Of a stretch of DNA of 12,927 nucleotides, positions 1 to 7,352 are shown piece by piece. A program made the translations under genes and the position numbers. Origin of the DNA: JACDAN01 sp035265935. Its GTDB lineage: Bacteria > Actinomycetota > Thermoleophilia > Gaiellales > Gaiellaceae. Below the pieces are notes generated by a model. It was not told where the DNA came from. It was given only the letters and a program-made list of their open reading frames with translations, and did no database searches. The stretch is taken from assembly GCA_035265935.1 (NCBI GenBank), contig DATFOC010000069.1:1-12927 (forward strand), written 5' to 3'. Numbering within the stretch: the stretch's first letter is position 1; every line of letters starts with the position of its first letter.

Positions 1-815
<815 letters not shown>

Positions 816-834
816 GGCTACTGGGGTCCGATCC

Positions 835-2181
835 TTACCACTTGGAAACCGGTTGCGGCAACCTGGAGCCGAGTGAGCTGAGCCCGAGGGCGAGTACGAA
901 CGAGGCCGCGAAGCTCGGGAGCGATGCGCCGATGCCGAGGTTCGGCTGCCCCGTCTCCTCGACGACGTCGACCCACCATGACGGTCCGAGCGGCGGCTCG
1001 TGCAGCCAGTGGTAGAGCGCGAAGCCGAGGATCCAGGCCAGCAGGAGCTCGGGCCGCCACGCCGGTGCGTCGAAGATCGAAGAGCGCGTGTAGCGGGCCC
1101 CTGCGCGCAGCCAGTCCGCGAGCAGCACCCCGAAAAGCGGCACGAAGCAGGAGCCCAGGAGCAGCAAGAACGACTCGTAGTTCCGGAGCTCGATCACGAG
1201 GGCCCCGATGGTCGCGAGTGCGGCGACCGCCACGATCAGGATGCGCTGTTGGACCGCCGAGGCCACGTTCTGGAGCGACACCGCGGCCGAGTAGACGTTC
1301 GCGAACGCCTCATCCGTCTCGTCCAGCGTCACCGCCAGGAGGGCGAGCGCGGCCGCCAGCCCCGCGGCCGCGACGGCCGGCGGAATCTCGACGGGGTCGC
1401 CGATCCCGCGGGAGAGGACGATGAAGACGCCGAGCGCGAGCATCCAGGTTCCACCGAGGAAGTACCCGACGCCGGAGCCCCAAAACGCCGAGCGGCGATC
1501 GCGCGAGAAGCGTGTGTAGTCGGAGACGAGCGGTACCCACGAGACGGTGATCGCGATCACGAGGTCGACGCCGAGCCAGAACGAGGAGCCGCCCTCGGCC
1601 GGAGCGTTCCAGAGGGCGCTCAGGTCCGCTTCGGACAGGGCCCACCAGCTCAGGTAGACGAGCGAGGCGAGCACGATCCAGACGCCGAATCGCCGGAGGA
1701 TGCGACGGACGAACCCGACCGGCCCGAGCAGTGCGAAGCCGGCTGCGAGGATCCCGAAGAAGATCGTCCAGGCGGCCTTCGCCTTGAAGCCGAAGAGCTC
1801 GTCGGAGAGCGCGCTCGCCGCGGCGGCGATGATGATCAGCTCGAACGTCGCCCAGCCGAGGCACTGGACTGCGTTCAGAGCGGTCGGGACGTACGAGCCG
1901 CGCCTGCCGAGCGGGGCGCGGAGCAGGACCATCGACGGGACCCGGGCATCCGCCCCGATCAGCCCGGCCGTTCCGACCATCGCGTTCCCGATCAGGCCGC
2001 CGACGAGAATCGCCAGGAGGGCGTCCCGGAGCGTCAGGGCGGGGACGAGGAGCGCGCCGATGACGAGGACCAGCAACGAGACACCGAGGTTCCCCCAGAG
2101 TGCGAGCTGGTCGAGGAGCCCGAGCGTGCGGAGGCGCTCCGGAACGGGGTCGATGCCCCACGCGGGCGTCCGGTCGTCCAC
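835..2181 (-). CDS. NCS1-family nucleobase/cation symporter (cytosine/purine permease-like)
   Basis: Predicted integral membrane secondary transporter of the NCS1 family, which imports cytosine, purines, hydantoins, allantoin or thiamine precursors with H+ or Na+. The 448-residue length fits. The chain is mostly hydrophobic with about 12 membrane segments, starting at about residue 28. Family-like stretches include the early GNLGVS and GLIGNAMVG regions, a SWVPLVSDYTRF segment in the middle, and LLGSCFVPLFGVLLADW near the end. The start is GTG at 2181, 11 bp after the modC stop; the stop is 19 bp before the next ATPase. Its place directly behind modABC suggests a link between molybdate and a nucleobase substrate, for example a purine feeding a molybdenum hydroxylase such as xanthine dehydrogenase, but that is inference. 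A CytX-like hydroxymethylpyrimidine transporter is an alternative; substrate cannot be set from sequence alone. Confidence 0.85.
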   Translation of the reverse strand: MDDRTPAWGIDPVPERLRTLGLLDQLALWGNLGVSLLVLVIGALLVPALTLRDALLAILVGGLIGNAMVGTAGLIGADARVPSMVLLRAPLGRRGSYVPTALNAVQCLGWATFELIIIAAAASALSDELFGFKAKAAWTIFFGILAAGFALLGPVGFVRRILRRFGVWIVLASLVYLSWWALSEADLSALWNAPAEGGSSFWLGVDLVIAITVSWVPLVSDYTRFSRDRRSAFWGSGVGYFLGGTWMLALGVFIVLSRGIGDPVEIPPAVAAAGLAAALALLAVTLDETDEAFANVYSAAVSLQNVASAVQQRILIVAVAALATIGALVIELRNYESFLLLLGSCFVPLFGVLLADWLRAGARYTRSSIFDAPAWRPELLLAWILGFALYHWLHEPPLGPSWWVDVVEETGQPNLGIGASLPSFAASFVLALGLSSLGSRLPQPVSKW

Positions 2182-2192
2182 TGCTGGCGAGC

Positions 2193-2804
2193 TTAGATGA
2201 GGTGTCCCTCTTCCAACGCGACCGTCCGATCCGCGAGTAGATCGGCGTCCTCGCGGTCGTGGGTCACGAGCAGCGTCGGCAGACGGATCTCGCCCAGCAG
2301 CTCCGCGAGCTCGCCGCGCACCAGCCCTTTCGTGGCCGAGTCGAGAGCCGCGAGCGGCTCGTCGAGCAGAAGCACGTGCGGCCGGCGCGCAAGTGCGCGG
2401 GCCAGCGCGACCCGCTGCCGCTCGCCCCCCGAGAGCTTGTCGGGGCGGACGCCGGCGAGGTGCGCGATCCCGAACGAGGCCAACAGCTCCGGGACCCCGT
2501 TCCTGCCGCCGTAGCCGACATTCTGCTCGACGCTCATGTGCGGAAAGAGGGCGTGGTCCTGGAAGACGAGCCCGACCGATCGCTGCTCAGGCGGGAGGTC
2601 GACCGAGCCGTCGAACCAGACCTTCTCGCCTAGCCGGATCCAACCCTCGGACGGACGGACGAGCCCCGCGATCGCACGAAGGAGCGTCGTCTTGCCCGCG
2701 CCTGACGGCCCGACCACAGCGAGCGTCTCACTCTCGACGTGGAGGGCTACGCGGAGGTCGAACGAGCGGAGGGGAAGGGTGATGTCGACGGAGAGCGGTT
2801 CCAC
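2193..2804 (-). CDS. modC: Molybdate ABC transporter ATP-binding protein ModC, short form without TOBE/Mop domain
   Basis: ATPase that energises molybdate (possibly tungstate) uptake with ModB. Walker A GPSGAGKT is at residues 32-39, Q-loop Gln82, signature LSGGE 124-128, Walker B LLLDEP 145-150 and the switch His182. The N-terminal VDITLPLRSFDLRVAL resembles the opening of ModC proteins. At 203 residues it is much shorter than classic ModC (about 350), because it stops about 20 residues after the switch His: the C-terminal molybdate-binding TOBE/Mop domain is absent. The TAA at 2193-2195 is followed 11 bp later by the next gene, so there is no room for a detached domain. The start is GTG at 2804, placing the first 58 bp inside the end of modB; no strong ribosome binding site is seen, so coupled translation is likely. 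Assignment as ModC rests largely on the modAB context. Confidence 0.85.
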   Translation of the reverse strand: MEPLSVDITLPLRSFDLRVALHVESETLAVVGPSGAGKTTLLRAIAGLVRPSEGWIRLGEKVWFDGSVDLPPEQRSVGLVFQDHALFPHMSVEQNVGYGGRNGVPELLASFGIAHLAGVRPDKLSGGERQRVALARALARRPHVLLLDEPLAALDSATKGLVRGELAELLGEIRLPTLLVTHDREDADLLADRTVALEEGHLI

Positions 2805-3571
2805 GCGAGTAGGAGCCGGACGGTTGCGAGGACGGCGAGGCTGGCGACGACGAGCAGGGCGCCAATTGAGAGCGCGACCTCGAAGTCGCGATCGAACTCG
2901 GCGTAGACGGCGAGCGGCAGCGTTCTCGTCTCTCCGGGGAAGCTGCCCGCGAACATGATCGTCGCGCCGAACTCCCCGAGGCCTCGCGCCCAGGCGAGCG
3001 AGGAGGCGGCGCCGAGGCCTCCGCCGGCAAGCGGTAGCGCCACACGGCGAAAGGTCCGGGCCGGGCCGGCTCCCAGAGTGCGAGATGCATCGAGCAGCTG
3101 CGGGTCGACAGCGGCGAACGCGGCGACACCCCAGCGGAGGTAGAACGGGCTCGAGACGAAGATGACCGCCAGCACCACGGCGAGCTGCGTGAATGGGATG
3201 CTGAGTCCGAGGGCATGCAGCTCGTCCCCGAGCAGCCCCCGCCTTCCGAATGCGGCGAGGAGAGCCAGGCCCGCGACGGCCGGGGGAAGGACAAGCGGGA
3301 GCTCGAGCGCTGTGAGGAGCGCCTCACGGCCTCGGAATCGCCGGGTCGCGAGGAGGTAGGCGGCGGGCGTCCCGACGACGAGGACGATCGCATGCGCGAT
3401 CAGGGTCGTCTTGACGCTGACCAGGAGGGCTTCGCGGACCGCGGGGTCACCAAGCTGCGACAGGAGTGTTCCCGGCGGCACCCGCACGAACAGCGCGACG
3501 ATAGGGAGCGTCAGGAATGCGACCGCGAGGCCGGCCGACACCGCCATCACAATCTCGAAAGGGCGCCTCAA
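2747..3571 (-). CDS. modB: Molybdate ABC transporter permease ModB
   Basis: Inner-membrane channel subunit of the molybdate importer. It has 274 residues, slightly long for ModB (about 225-260), with five to six hydrophobic segments starting at about residues 8-30. The cytoplasmic EAA loop that docks the ATPase is visible as DASRTLGAGPARTFRRVALP at about residues 162-181, and the GLGEFGATIMFAG segment just after it is characteristic of ModB/CysT-type permeases. The predicted start is TTG at 3571, overlapping the modA TGA by three bases (TTGA); GTG at 3550 or ATG at 3547 are alternatives that would shorten the N-terminus by seven or eight residues. The polar C-terminal tail, about 18 residues after the last membrane helix, is read from DNA that also encodes the start of modC. 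Confidence 0.93.
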   Translation of the reverse strand: MRRPFEIVMAVSAGLAVAFLTLPIVALFVRVPPGTLLSQLGDPAVREALLVSVKTTLIAHAIVLVVGTPAAYLLATRRFRGREALLTALELPLVLPPAVAGLALLAAFGRRGLLGDELHALGLSIPFTQLAVVLAVIFVSSPFYLRWGVAAFAAVDPQLLDASRTLGAGPARTFRRVALPLAGGGLGAASSLAWARGLGEFGATIMFAGSFPGETRTLPLAVYAEFDRDFEVALSIGALLVVASLAVLATVRLLLAWNRSPSTSPFPSARSTSA

Positions 3572-4284
3572 GGCAGCTGTCCGAATCCGGCTCGCTCGAG
3601 CGCGCGACGGCCCTCGGGGCTGAACAGAAGCTCGACGAACCCCTCCGCCTCTTCCTGCTGGTCGCTCTCGGCGACCACGGCCACGGGGTAGCGGACGTCT
3701 GCCTGGGCGCTCGCGGGAATCGGGACGATCAGGACTTCGCCGTCGGCGGTGATTGCGTCGGTCGCGTACACGAAGCCGGCATCGGCCTCGCCCAGGGCGA
3801 CCTTAGCCAGAACCCCTCGCACGTTCTCCTCCTCGCTGACGACGCGGTCGAGGATCGAGCTCAGACCCATGCGGCCGAGAACCTCACGCGTGTAGTCGCC
3901 GACGGGCACTCCCTCTGCGGCGACCACGAGCTTCGAATCGCCGTGGAGAAGGTCTTCGACCGCAGTAATGCGCTGCGGGTTCCGCTGTGGAACGACCAGG
4001 ACCAGGCGGTTGGTGGCAAAGACGCGCGGGGCTTCGACGAGGCCCTCGGCGTGGAGCTCGTCGGGGTACCGCGGGCTCGCCGCCGCGTACACGTCGACTT
4101 GGGCACCCTCGCGGATCTGCGTCGCGAGCTCGTCGGACCCGGCGAAGTTGTAGCGCGCATCCGGCTCGAGCTCCTGGAGAACGTCGGTGAGAGATGACGC
4201 CGCGTACACGGTCAACGGCTGCTCGTCGTCGCCGCCGCAGGCGGCCAGAGCCAACACGGCTGCGAGCCATGTCGCACGCCTCAC
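3568..4284 (-). CDS. modA: Molybdate-binding lipoprotein ModA
   Basis: Extracellular substrate-binding protein of the molybdate importer. The N-terminus is a lipoprotein signal: MRR, a hydrophobic run, then a lipobox ending LAAC with the lipidated Cys at residue 16. The mature part starts with LTVYAASSLTDVLQEL, the typical ModA opening in which the Ser pair contacts the oxyanion; NFAGSDELATQI supplies the second contact loop, followed by VDVYAAAS, the NRLVLVVP strand, a GVPVGDYTREVL segment and the EADAGFVYATDA stretch. The length of 238 residues is normal. The start is GTG at 4284, giving a GTGA overlap with the stop of the HTH-Mop gene; the stop overlaps modB. The overlaps predict one polycistronic message for all four genes. 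Molybdate is the default ligand; tungstate cannot be excluded. Confidence 0.95.
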   Translation of the reverse strand: MRRATWLAAVLALAACGGDDEQPLTVYAASSLTDVLQELEPDARYNFAGSDELATQIREGAQVDVYAAASPRYPDELHAEGLVEAPRVFATNRLVLVVPQRNPQRITAVEDLLHGDSKLVVAAEGVPVGDYTREVLGRMGLSSILDRVVSEEENVRGVLAKVALGEADAGFVYATDAITADGEVLIVPIPASAQADVRYPVAVVAESDQQEEAEGFVELLFSPEGRRALERAGFGQLP

Positions 4285-4652
4285 CGCTCGACCATGACTG
4301 ACGTCGCCTTGACGAGCGCAGTGGCCGGGACGCCGGGTGCAAGCTCGAGCTGGTCGGCCGCCTCGCGGGTGATCACGGCGACGACTCGGAACGGACCGGC
4401 CTCGATCTCGACCTGCGCGAGCAGCCCCTCCAGCTGCACCTCTCGGACAACGCCGGCGAACCGGTTTCGGGCCGACAGCGCGCCGCTGGTCTCTCTGGGC
4501 CGAAGCCGCTCGATCTCCGACGCCGGGACGACACGGCGGTTGGCGGAGTCGCGCCGGGTCTTGATCCGTCCCTGACGGTCCCAGCGGCGAACGGTGTCCA
4601 TCGAGACCCCGAGCAACCTCGCCGCGTCGCCGATTGCGTACTGCCCAGGCAC
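4281..4652 (-). CDS. HTH-TOBE (Mop) molybdate-responsive DNA-binding protein
   Basis: A 123-residue two-domain protein. Residues about 4-50 form a MerR/excisionase-like helix-turn-helix: YAIGDAARLLGVSMDTVRRW followed by a DRQGRIKTRR wing and an RRVVPASEIERL helix. Residues about 58-123 form a single Mop/TOBE domain (SARNRFAGVVREVQLEGLLAQ, then VEIEAGPFRVVAVIT, ending PATALVKATSVMV), the fold that binds molybdate in ModE, ModC and molbindins. Small HTH-Mop proteins are common in actinobacteria next to mod genes and are presumed molybdate-sensing regulators, distinct from ModE. It is the first gene of the mod operon, starting with GTG at 4652 and overlapping modA by 4 bp, so autoregulation of the operon is plausible. 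It may also replace the Mop domain missing from ModC. Function is inferred from domains and context. Confidence 0.9.
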   Translation of the reverse strand: MPGQYAIGDAARLLGVSMDTVRRWDRQGRIKTRRDSANRRVVPASEIERLRPRETSGALSARNRFAGVVREVQLEGLLAQVEIEAGPFRVVAVITREAADQLELAPGVPATALVKATSVMVER

Positions 4653-4653
4653 T

Positions 4654-4673
4654 GCCTAGGCGACCTTATAGGT
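4654..4673 (-). promoter_or_regulatory. Possible promoter/operator of the HTH-Mop/mod operon
   Basis: The 13 bp between the oxidoreductase stop and the HTH-Mop start, plus the stop region, contain two short symmetric elements: the palindrome GCCTAGGC (4654-4661) and ACCT-TAT-AGGT (4663-4673). Read on the minus strand the latter contains TATAAG, which resembles a -10 hexamer and lies about 15 bp upstream of the GTG. No convincing -35 was found. It does not match the known ModE box. A weak call based only on local sequence. Confidence 0.22.
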
Positions 4674-5619
4674 TCGGCTTCAGCTCCTCCGACCAGAAGC
4701 GCAGGAAGCCCTCCTGGTCGCGGCCGACCTGGTGGAAGTAGATGTGCGTGTACCCGGCCTGCTCGTAGGCGCGGATGTCCTCGAGCCAGCGGTCGGCGTC
4801 CGGGCCGCAGGGGATCGCCTCCGCGAGGTCCTCCGGCTTGGCGTCCTCCGTCGCCTGCTCGAAGTGGAGCGGGAGCGGAAGCTCGTAGGTGAGGTCGCCG
4901 CCGAGGGCGGCGTTGGGCCACACGTCGCACGCGATCTTCGCGCCCTCGTCCTCGGTCGCCGCCCAGCACCCGGTGATCTGACCGTACTTCGGCTTCCCCT
5001 TGCCGCCTGCGGACTCGAACTGCTCGATTGGCTCGGAATCCGGCGACGTGTTGATGAACGCGTCGGCGACTCGCCCGGCGAGTTCGGCCGCGAGCGGCTT
5101 CGCAGCGGCGAGGGCGATGTCGGGCGGCTCGTCCGGCAGCGAGTACAGCCGCGCCTGCTCGACCTCGAAGTACTCCCCGCGGTGGGTCTGGTAGCCCCCC
5201 TCCCAGAGCAGCCGAATCACCTCGATCGCCTCCTCGAGCATCGAGAGCCGTTCGTCGGGCGCCGGCCACCCCTCACCGACGACGTGCTCGTTCAGGTTCT
5301 CGCCGGTGCCCAGCCCGAGGAAGAACCGGCCTTCCATCATCGAAGCTGCGGTGGCTGAGGCGTGGGCGATGATCGCCGGGTGGATGCGGATCGTCGGGCA
5401 CGTGACGGCCGTCCCGAGCCGGATCCGCTCCGTCGCGTGGGAGATCCCGCCGATCACCGACCAGACGAACGGGCTCTGGCCCTGCGAGTCCGTCCACGGG
5501 TGGAAGTGGTCGGAGATCATCGCGAACTCGAACCCCGTCTCCTCGGCACGGCGTGCAAGCTGGACGAGGTCGTTCGGTGGATGCTCCTCGGATGAGAGTG
5601 CTAGGCCGAAATCGGTCAA
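4666..5619 (-). CDS. F420-dependent LLM-class oxidoreductase, glucose-6-phosphate dehydrogenase (FGD)-like
   Basis: A 317-residue luciferase-like TIM-barrel oxidoreductase, cytosolic, predicted to use coenzyme F420 for hydride transfer. It aligns by eye with mycobacterial Fgd1 along its length: SDHFHPW (residues 36-42) carries the His and Trp that match Fgd1 His40/Trp44, Glu11 matches Glu13, LGTGENLNE near residues 103-111 carries the Glu matching Glu109, and an ADRW motif near residue 270 keeps the Arg283 equivalent. The two phosphate-binding lysines of Fgd1 (198 and 259) appear not to be conserved: the local sequence is SPDSEP at the first site and has no Lys at the second. The substrate is therefore probably not glucose-6-phosphate. 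The start is TTG at 5619, one base after the uppP stop; no better in-frame start lies upstream of the conserved N-terminus, so coupled translation is likely. Confidence 0.88.
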   Translation of the reverse strand: MTDFGLALSSEEHPPNDLVQLARRAEETGFEFAMISDHFHPWTDSQGQSPFVWSVIGGISHATERIRLGTAVTCPTIRIHPAIIAHASATAASMMEGRFFLGLGTGENLNEHVVGEGWPAPDERLSMLEEAIEVIRLLWEGGYQTHRGEYFEVEQARLYSLPDEPPDIALAAAKPLAAELAGRVADAFINTSPDSEPIEQFESAGGKGKPKYGQITGCWAATEDEGAKIACDVWPNAALGGDLTYELPLPLHFEQATEDAKPEDLAEAIPCGPDADRWLEDIRAYEQAGYTHIYFHQVGRDQEGFLRFWSEELKPNL

Positions 5620-5634
5620 CTCAGAAACCTGAGT
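5619..5634 (-). other. Small hairpin across the uppP stop and oxidoreductase start
   Basis: ACTCAG and CTGAGT form a perfect 6-bp inverted repeat around the 4-nt spacer AAAC. In the minus-strand message it covers the last codons and stop of uppP and the first base of the TTG start of the next gene. There is no U-tract, so it is not an obvious terminator; it could tune coupled translation, or be chance. Confidence 0.3.
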
Positions 5635-6562
5635 CCCGCACTCCTGCCGCGATCAAACCTAGGACGACGACGGCGACGACCACTCGGTAGACGACGAACG
5701 GCGCGTAGGTGTGGCGCCGGACGAAGCCGAGCAGGAAGACAATCGCGAGTAGGCCGCTCGCCAGCGCAGCAAGGATCCCGACGACGAATGGGCCCTGCCA
5801 TCCGGCGGGGAGGTCGGCCAGCAGCACATCGGTGATGCCCTTCCAGAGCACTGCGCCGAAGGTCGTGGGGATCAGGAGCAGGAACGAGAGCCTGGCCGCG
5901 GAGTCCCGGTCGAATCCCAGGAACCGGGCCGCAGAGATCGTGATCCCCGAGCGCGAGACGCCCGGGGCCAGGGCAAGCCCCTGGGCGACGCCGATTGCGA
6001 AGCCTTCCTTGACGCCAACCGTCTCCAGGTCGCGCCGTTGCGGCGTCCTGTCGGCGACGAGCAAGATGAGGGCGAAGAAGGCCAGGAGGATGGCGATCTG
6101 CCACGGCTCGCCGAGGCGTTCGACGATGAACTCCTCGCCGAGCGCACCCGCCACCGCCGCCGGGATCGTGGCGACGAAGACGGCCCAGGCGACTCGCTCG
6201 TCGGTGCTCGTGATCGACCGGCGCGAGAGCGAGCCGAACCAGGACGAGAGCAGCCGGACGACGTCCCGCCAGAAGTACCCGACGACTGCCACCAGCGTCC
6301 CGAGGTGGAGCGCGACGTCGAAGGTCTGGTTGAACTCGTCGTCCTTCTGAAGGACTTGCCAGTCGGCGAGCCACGGCACGAGAATCAGGTGGCCCGACGA
6401 GCTGATTGGGAGCAGTTCGGTCGCGCCCTGGACGACGCCGAGCACGAGCGCCTGCCAGTTCGTGAGCGCGCCCTCCTTCTCACCGACGCCGAGGACAGAC
6501 AGGAGAACCGCGAGCGCAAACGCTGCGCCCGCGGTGACGTAGATGGCCGCTCGTCCGCGCAT
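5621..6562 (-). CDS. uppP: Undecaprenyl-diphosphatase UppP (BacA family)
   Basis: Integral membrane phosphatase that dephosphorylates undecaprenyl pyrophosphate, recycling the lipid carrier for peptidoglycan and other wall polymers; its overexpression gives bacitracin resistance in other bacteria. Both family signatures are present: QGATELLPISSSGH (residues 45-58, with Glu49 and His58) and PGVSRSGIT (200-208). The chain is otherwise a series of membrane helices. At 313 residues it is longer than the usual 265-285; the excess is an N-terminal hydrophobic segment (about residues 5-26) before the conserved core, which starts at about residue 35. ATG at 6562 has an AGGA stretch about 10 bp upstream. 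It lies 17 bp after RR1 on the same strand, so a phosphate-releasing wall enzyme is likely co-transcribed with a PhoP-like regulator. Confidence 0.95.
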   Translation of the reverse strand: MRGRAAIYVTAGAAFALAVLLSVLGVGEKEGALTNWQALVLGVVQGATELLPISSSGHLILVPWLADWQVLQKDDEFNQTFDVALHLGTLVAVVGYFWRDVVRLLSSWFGSLSRRSITSTDERVAWAVFVATIPAAVAGALGEEFIVERLGEPWQIAILLAFFALILLVADRTPQRRDLETVGVKEGFAIGVAQGLALAPGVSRSGITISAARFLGFDRDSAARLSFLLLIPTTFGAVLWKGITDVLLADLPAGWQGPFVVGILAALASGLLAIVFLLGFVRRHTYAPFVVYRVVVAVVVLGLIAAGVRDSGF

Positions 6563-6579
6563 CGGCGCGGAGTCCTACC

Positions 6580-7275
6580 CTATTTCGGCTGCGGTTCGAG
6601 CTTGTAGCCGACGCCGTAGCGCGTGTGGACGAACGCGTGGCGCGGTGCATGCGCGTCGATCTTCTCACGCAGCTTCCGGATGAATACGTCGACGGTCCGG
6701 TCTCTCCTCGTGAGGCGACGGCCCCAGATCTGCTGGAGCAGCTCGTCCCGCGTCACGACTCGAGGGCTCTGCTGGGCGAGGGCGTAGAGGAGCCGGAACT
6801 CCGTTGGGGTGAGACCGACGCTGCGGCCGTCCAGGTACGCCTGGACGCTGGCAGGGTCGATGCGCAGCTCCTCGACCTGGATCTCCTGGCCGCGCTCGGT
6901 CGGCTGCGAACGAACGCCTCGCCGGGCGGCAGCGGAGACGCGGGCGACCAATTCCCGCATCGAGAACGGCTTGACCAGGTAGTCGTCGGCGCCCAGCTCG
7001 AGCGTGTTCACGCGGTCGTCCTCGCTGCCGCGCGCGCTCACGACGACGATCGGCGTGCCGATCCCGGCCGCGCGCGCCGACTCGATCAGCTTCCAGCCGT
7101 CCAGCGCGGGCAGCATGAGGTCGACGACGCAGACTTCCGGCCGCTCGTACCTGAGCCGCGCGAGGCCGGCGACGCCGTTGGAGACCCAGGTCGGCTCGAA
7201 CCCTGCCTCGGCGAGATGGCTCGCCATGCCCTTGGCGATCACGTCGTCGTCCTCGATGATCAGGACTTTCGCCAT
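6580..7275 (-). CDS. OmpR/PhoB-family response regulator (RR1, PhoP-like)
   Basis: Two-domain DNA-binding response regulator, 231 residues. The receiver domain (about 1-118) has the acidic pocket Glu8/Asp9-Asp10, the phosphoacceptor Asp52 in VVDLMLP, Ser80 in VVVSARG and Lys102 in YLVKPF. The C-terminal winged helix (about 132-228) has the LTPTEFRLLYAL and DRTVDVFIRKLREK helices and ends in TRYGVGYKL. No kinase gene adjoins it. It is about three quarters identical to RR2 (10453-11148), ending in the same KLEPQPK, so the two are duplicates. Upstream (7309-7352) lie four 11-bp PHO-box-like repeats pointing at this gene, which suggests phosphate control and possible autoregulation. ATG at 7275 is chosen because MAKVLIIEDD is the normal receiver start. 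Whether RR1 or RR2 is the true PhoP orthologue is not decided here. Confidence 0.93.
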   Translation of the reverse strand: MAKVLIIEDDDVIAKGMASHLAEAGFEPTWVSNGVAGLARLRYERPEVCVVDLMLPALDGWKLIESARAAGIGTPIVVVSARGSEDDRVNTLELGADDYLVKPFSMRELVARVSAAARRGVRSQPTERGQEIQVEELRIDPASVQAYLDGRSVGLTPTEFRLLYALAQQSPRVVTRDELLQQIWGRRLTRRDRTVDVFIRKLREKIDAHAPRHAFVHTRYGVGYKLEPQPK

Positions 7276-7308
7276 GACCCAATGGTGCTCGGGGCTACTT
7301 GACCGCGG

Positions 7309-7352
7309 GGTGCCAGCATGGTGAAGCAGCGGTAACGGACTGGTGAAGCCCT
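7309..7352 (-). promoter_or_regulatory. PHO box: four tandem 11-bp repeats upstream of RR1
   Basis: On the minus strand the 44 bp read as four consecutive 11-mers, each ending in ACC: AGGGCTTCACC, AGTCCGTTACC, GCTGCTTCACC and ATGCTGGCACC. The period is exact (GGT on the plus strand at 7309, 7320, 7331 and 7342). PhoP/PhoB proteins bind direct repeats of 11 bp, with GTTCACC-like cores in Streptomyces. The array ends 33 bp before the RR1 start and its upstream edge overlaps the PHP stop codon. Confidence 0.75.

Noticed and set aside
1000..2196. Long plus-strand open frame of about 400 codons opposite the NCS1 permease, with others like it opposite most genes
   Set aside because: The translation is low-complexity and rich in Arg, Glu and Pro, as expected for the antisense of GC-rich codons, and shows no domain; the opposite frame encodes a clear transporter.
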